The notes beneath the pieces are model-generated. The model searched no databases, was not told the DNA's origin, and saw nothing but the letters and a program-made list of their open reading frames with translations. A DNA stretch of 64,000 bases from Acidobacteriota bacterium (GTDB lineage Bacteria > Acidobacteriota > Terriglobia > Bryobacterales > Bryobacteraceae): assembly GCA_016185425.1 (NCBI GenBank), contig JACPNQ010000040.1:186001-250000 (forward strand), in the 5' to 3' direction. Position 1 is the first letter of the stretch. Every line of letters starts with the position of its first letter. Below, one piece after another: positions 61,473 through 64,000 of the stretch. The position numbers and the translations under genes are program-made.

Positions 61473-62123
61473 CTATACCGTTACCAGTTCGGGTTCCGGG
61501 ATCTCGATGGTGTCGAGCGGAATGAACTTAGCGTGGTTGGCCGACCATGCTTGTATCTCGCCGTGTTCGATCTGATAGATCCAGCCGTGGAGCTGCAGGC
61601 CGCGTTTGACCACGGCTGCCGCTACCGAAGGGTGAGTTTTCAGATTGTCGAGCTGGGCAAGGACGTTCTGGCGGGCGAGTTCCATGACTTTGTCGGCGTC
61701 GGACTGGCCGTCACAGATTTCGTCGACAACGGCGCGGGCGCGGGCGCCGTAGTTGAGCCAGTTGGAGACGCTGGGAAGCTTGGCGACGCGGTTGGGGTGG
61801 AGCAGGCCGTGCATGACGCCGCAATCGGAGTGGCCGCAGAGGATGATGTGTTTGACGTCGAGGACGCGGACGGCGTATTCGATGGTCGCGGAGACGCCGC
61901 CGGTGAGATCACCGTGAGCAGGGACGATGTTGCCGGCGTTACGGCAGATGAAGAGTTCGCCCGGGCTCGCCTGCATGAGCATATCGGGGACGATGCGGCT
62001 GTCCGAGCAGGTGATGAAGAGCGCGGTGGGCTCCTGCCCGTTCGCGAGACGGCGAAAGTCTTCTTTATGATTGGGATACACTTCCGTGCGGAATTTCTTG
62101 TATCCGGAAACGAGTTTGCGCAT
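61473..62123 (-). CDS. Beta-class carbonic anhydrase
   Basis: The protein has 216 residues from ATG 62123. Zinc ligands and active-site residues are present: Cys and Asp in FITCSDSRIVPDML, and His and Cys in LCGHSDCGVMHG. It interconverts carbon dioxide and bicarbonate in the cytoplasm. It probably shares a transcript with the SulP gene. The longer open frame upstream (to 62360) is low in complexity and not counted. Confidence 0.95.
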   Translation of the reverse strand: MRKLVSGYKKFRTEVYPNHKEDFRRLANGQEPTALFITCSDSRIVPDMLMQASPGELFICRNAGNIVPAHGDLTGGVSATIEYAVRVLDVKHIILCGHSDCGVMHGLLHPNRVAKLPSVSNWLNYGARARAVVDEICDGQSDADKVMELARQNVLAQLDNLKTHPSVAAAVVKRGLQLHGWIYQIEHGEIQAWSANHAKFIPLDTIEIPEPELVTV

Positions 62124-62184
62124 AGAGGCTCCTAGACCCTGAGAGGTTTGGTTTCGGTTGTGGTTGGAAAGGGGAGCGAAGGGG

Positions 62185-62556
62185 CTATGCGGAAAGGGGT
62201 GGCGGGCGAGGGAGGACGGACGGAGTCGTGGGCGCCTGGCCGGGTTGGGCCAAGGTGGGACAGATGACAACACCGATCGACCGGAAGATGGGACGCGCGG
62301 CCGTGGAGGCGAGTGCGGCGACCGGCTCGTCCAGTTGGAAAGTCCTGGCAAACGAGGCACTGACGATGCAAGTTCCAGCGGAGACGCTTGGGCAGACGCG
62401 ATGGCGCGGGCTGCGCTGGGTGCGGGAACGCTGCTGCTGGCGGGTGAGGCGATCTAAGGATGGCGCGCCATTGGCGGAGAATCCAAAAGCCGCGGCGAGG
62501 CAGAGTGCGATTACACCCATACCGAACCTGTGAAGTTGGCGGGCCAGCTTCTCCAT
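62185..62556 (-). CDS. Possible small exported protein
   Basis: A 123-residue frame from ATG 62556, with a hydrophobic segment FGMGVIALCLAAAFGFSANG and a Pro/Arg-rich tail. The -10 sequence TACAAT (62569-62564) ends 7 bases before the ATG, so the transcript could be leaderless. No family is recognised and the tail is of low complexity. It lies upstream of the carbonic anhydrase gene; the remaining gap (62124-62184, 62557-62602) shows nothing else. Confidence 0.4.
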   Translation of the reverse strand: MEKLARQLHRFGMGVIALCLAAAFGFSANGAPSLDRLTRQQQRSRTQRSPRHRVCPSVSAGTCIVSASFARTFQLDEPVAALASTAARPIFRSIGVVICPTLAQPGQAPTTPSVLPRPPPLSA

Positions 62557-62602
62557 CTAATCCATTGTAGCGGATTGGATGAAGGGATGTTTATGAAAAG
62601 CT

Positions 62603-63166
62603 CTACTCGCTGGCCCGGACCTCGGCAAGGCGGGTTCGGAGAAGGTCCGGCAAGCTTTCTTCGATGTGGCTGGTGATCAGACCAACGGCATCGAGGTCCT
62701 GGATGTGCACACGATCTTTGAGGCGGTGGCTGGTAAGTTTCATGCGGACAAGGTCTGCGACGGTGGCGAGGAGAATGCCTTCCCGTGTCTGGCTCGGGGG
62801 CGAATCCGGGACGGCTTCCGCGTAATCCGGGCGGGCCTTTTCATTGAGAAAGACGAGGCGGACCGCGGAGCGGACTCTTGGTTGCGCTCCGTCCACGAGC
62901 ATCTCGATTCCAGCGACATGGCGATAGACCCAGCCCGCCTTTTGTGCCGCTTCAATCACCACAGGGAGGTATCGGCGATCAATGGCCGCGTCAACGTCAG
63001 AGGTGAGGCGGGCGCGCAAGGGGTCTCGTTGGGAGACATGGATGAAGACAGCCAAACCGCCGACGATTCGATATGGCACTCCCGCGGCGGTCAGTAGAGA
63101 GTGGAGTTGCTGGACTCGATCGAACAGTTGTTCCACGTGGGTGTCGTAGGCAGTCGCCGTCAGCAT
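62603..63166 (-). CDS. Nucleotidyltransferase-fold protein
   Basis: The protein has 187 residues with the pattern of a minimal nucleotidyltransferase: GVPYRIVGGLAVFIHV (Gly-Gly), then RLTSDVDAAID with the Asp-x-Asp metal motif, and later GILLATVADLVRMKLTSHRL and DLDAVGLI. It resembles AbiEii/MNT-like and DUF6036-type proteins, often in toxin-antitoxin or resistance contexts. No antitoxin partner is seen beside it. Function is not known. Confidence 0.8.
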   Translation of the reverse strand: MLTATAYDTHVEQLFDRVQQLHSLLTAAGVPYRIVGGLAVFIHVSQRDPLRARLTSDVDAAIDRRYLPVVIEAAQKAGWVYRHVAGIEMLVDGAQPRVRSAVRLVFLNEKARPDYAEAVPDSPPSQTREGILLATVADLVRMKLTSHRLKDRVHIQDLDAVGLITSHIEESLPDLLRTRLAEVRASE

Positions 63167-63275
63167 GGCTCAGGACCATTTTGGCACGGTCCGGAACAGA
63201 AGGGCTGCGTGCGCCACCGCACCAAACGGTGATGTATACTCCGGGCATCTAAAGATCGTGAGGAGGACGTCCGCA

Positions 63276-63720
63276 ATGTCTCACCTCTTTCGGTGCCTCG
63301 CTCTACTTGCCGTGTTTTCCATCCGGCTGAATGGGTAGGCTATCCCAATCACCGGCCGTGATGTTCCCGAGATGGCGGCGGTCGACCAAGCCATGACGAC
63401 CATCATGTCCCGTTACGCTATTCCGGTAGGAGAACTGGCGGTTTCCCGCAACGGGAGGCTCCTGCTGGCGCATGGCTACGGCTATGCGGACACCGAGGCA
63501 AAACAACACGTGCACAGGTGGTTGGAATCGGGACATAAGCTTCGATCCTATCGGCCGGTCTCCAATGGCCGCCGCGGCCGCCGGCGTGACAACAACCGGC
63601 AGTTCGGAGACGCTGATCCGCTACATGCCCGGTCAGGGACTCGAACACGATCCGGGAACTAAGTTCGCCTACTCGAACTTTGGCTATGTAGTGCTTGGCC
63701 TCGTCGTTCCCGAAGTTCCC
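63276..63720 (+). pseudogene. Beta-lactamase-family serine hydrolase remnant
   Basis: A signal peptide (MSHLFRCLALLAVFSIRLNG) is followed by an in-frame TAG (63336-63338) and then, in the same frame, PITGRDVPEMAAVDQAMTTI and GELAVSRNGRLLLAHGYGYA. The frame then breaks near 63500; the segment with the SxxK nucleophile is missing. In a shifted frame GVTTTGSSETLIRYMPGQGL and FAYSNFGYVVLGLVV appear; YSN is the second active-site motif of class C-like enzymes. At least one nonsense codon, one deletion and one frameshift are present. Confidence 0.8.
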
Positions 63721-63790
63721 GATGGAGATTACGAAGTGACGATTGAATTTGGGCCAATGGTCGCCTGCGGGAGCCCGAATTTCCATTCGC

Positions 63791-63817
63791 CGCTGAAGCC
63801 CGGTCCGGGCTTCAGCG
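63791..63817. terminator. Palindromic hairpin after the right-edge gene
   Basis: CGCTGAAGCCCGG (63791-63803) and its exact complement (63805-63817) surround one base; in RNA about 11 bp with a 5-base loop. It lies 3 bases beyond the stop of the minus-strand gene and has no T-tract. Confidence 0.55.
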
Positions 63818-63819
63818 CG

Positions 63820-64000
63820 TTACCAAACCACGTCGTCGAAAGCGTCAATCACGGTCTGTGCGAGGCCGGTGCTGCTGCCAAAGTGCGAGTTGATGATGAG
63901 TCCCAGGTATATGCCGTTGCTGAACCCATAGACCTTGGAGTGCAGCTCACCGTCGTAGGCGTTGTTGTAGGGCGGTCCGGGATAATCGCCGCTCTTATGG
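63820..64000 (-). CDS. C-terminal 59 residues of an unrecognised protein
   Basis: An open minus-strand frame runs in from the right edge to TAA at 63822-63820. It reads, in part, PGPPYNNAYDGELHSKVYGF, SNGIYLGLIINSHFGSSTGL and AQTVIDAFDDVVW. Composition and codon use look coding. It might be the end of another serine hydrolase, in view of the neighbouring remnant, but no motif decides this. Confidence 0.6.
   Translation of the reverse strand, partial: HKSGDYPGPPYNNAYDGELHSKVYGFSNGIYLGLIINSHFGSSTGLAQTVIDAFDDVVW

Noticed and set aside
1..64000. CRISPR arrays, insertion sequences, tRNA or rRNA genes
   Set aside because: No repeat-spacer pattern, transposase, terminal repeats or tRNA/rRNA signature was seen on either strand by eye; a tRNAscan and Infernal run would be decisive.

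Overview
The window is about 60% GC and codes for a Gram-negative, flagellated bacterium. It has a Tol-Pal system, flagellar P- and L-ring genes and a large TonB-dependent receptor. Several families point to the Acidobacteriota, most likely a Solibacter/Bryobacter-like lineage: a PadR regulator beside an 'orphan' MacB/FtsX-type permease, a PSD1-type cytochrome with a DUF1501 partner, a DUF1592 protein with a DUF1552 partner, an Oar-like receptor with a CarboxypepD_reg domain, and a secreted amidohydrolase. The lineage is inferred from gene content; no rRNA or tRNA gene was seen.

Layout. 1-6.3 kb: the tolQ-R-A-B-pal-cpoB run, continuing into a CBM9-like protein and a deoxyribose-phosphate-aldolase homologue that lacks two of three catalytic residues. 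6.3-11.1 kb: DUF2252 protein, amidohydrolase, ECF sigma factor, HEAT-repeat anti-sigma factor and a double-PDZ protein. 11.1-28.5 kb: a flagellar island. The minus strand carries export and switch genes (flhA, flhB, fliOPQR, two fliN-like genes), flhF, fliA, flgE, flgD and fliK. The plus strand carries flgF, G, A, H, I and J, followed by fliS and flaG on the minus strand. 28.5-31.4 kb: a solitary nuoB and malQ. 31.4-35.4 kb: a PSD1/DUF1501 pair preceded by a tiny leader ORF ending in a run of cysteines, with a promoter that would make it leaderless and a hairpin plus U-tract downstream. 35.4-38.5 kb: padR and the permease. 38.5-41.6 kb: a tight three-gene operon whose last gene resembles the BREX (BrxD/DUF2791) ATPases, whose middle gene looks like a P-loop-less relative, and whose first gene is unrecognised. 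No other BREX gene is present. This is the best candidate for an undescribed system.

41.6-57.1 kb: a decayed esterase, a PQQ-type propeller, a Tat-signal aminotransferase, the TonB-dependent receptor, a WG-repeat lipoprotein, a VOC protein, an AAA/DUF4143 ATPase, a SUMF1-domain protein with an esterase, and the DUF1592/DUF1552 pair. 57.1-64 kb: a divergent SDR/TetR pair, both decayed, then a minus-strand run (carbonic anhydrase, SulP transporter, PQQ sugar dehydrogenase-like protein, seven-heme cytochrome), a nucleotidyltransferase-like protein, a broken beta-lactamase-family gene and a partial gene at the right edge.

Two themes recur. Several genes carry internal deletions, frameshifts or a nonsense codon at 41.6, 57.1-58.2 and 63.3 kb. 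Several promoter-like -10 elements sit so close to start codons that lack a Shine-Dalgarno sequence that leaderless or near-leaderless transcripts are likely. No CRISPR array, insertion sequence, rRNA or tRNA was found by eye.
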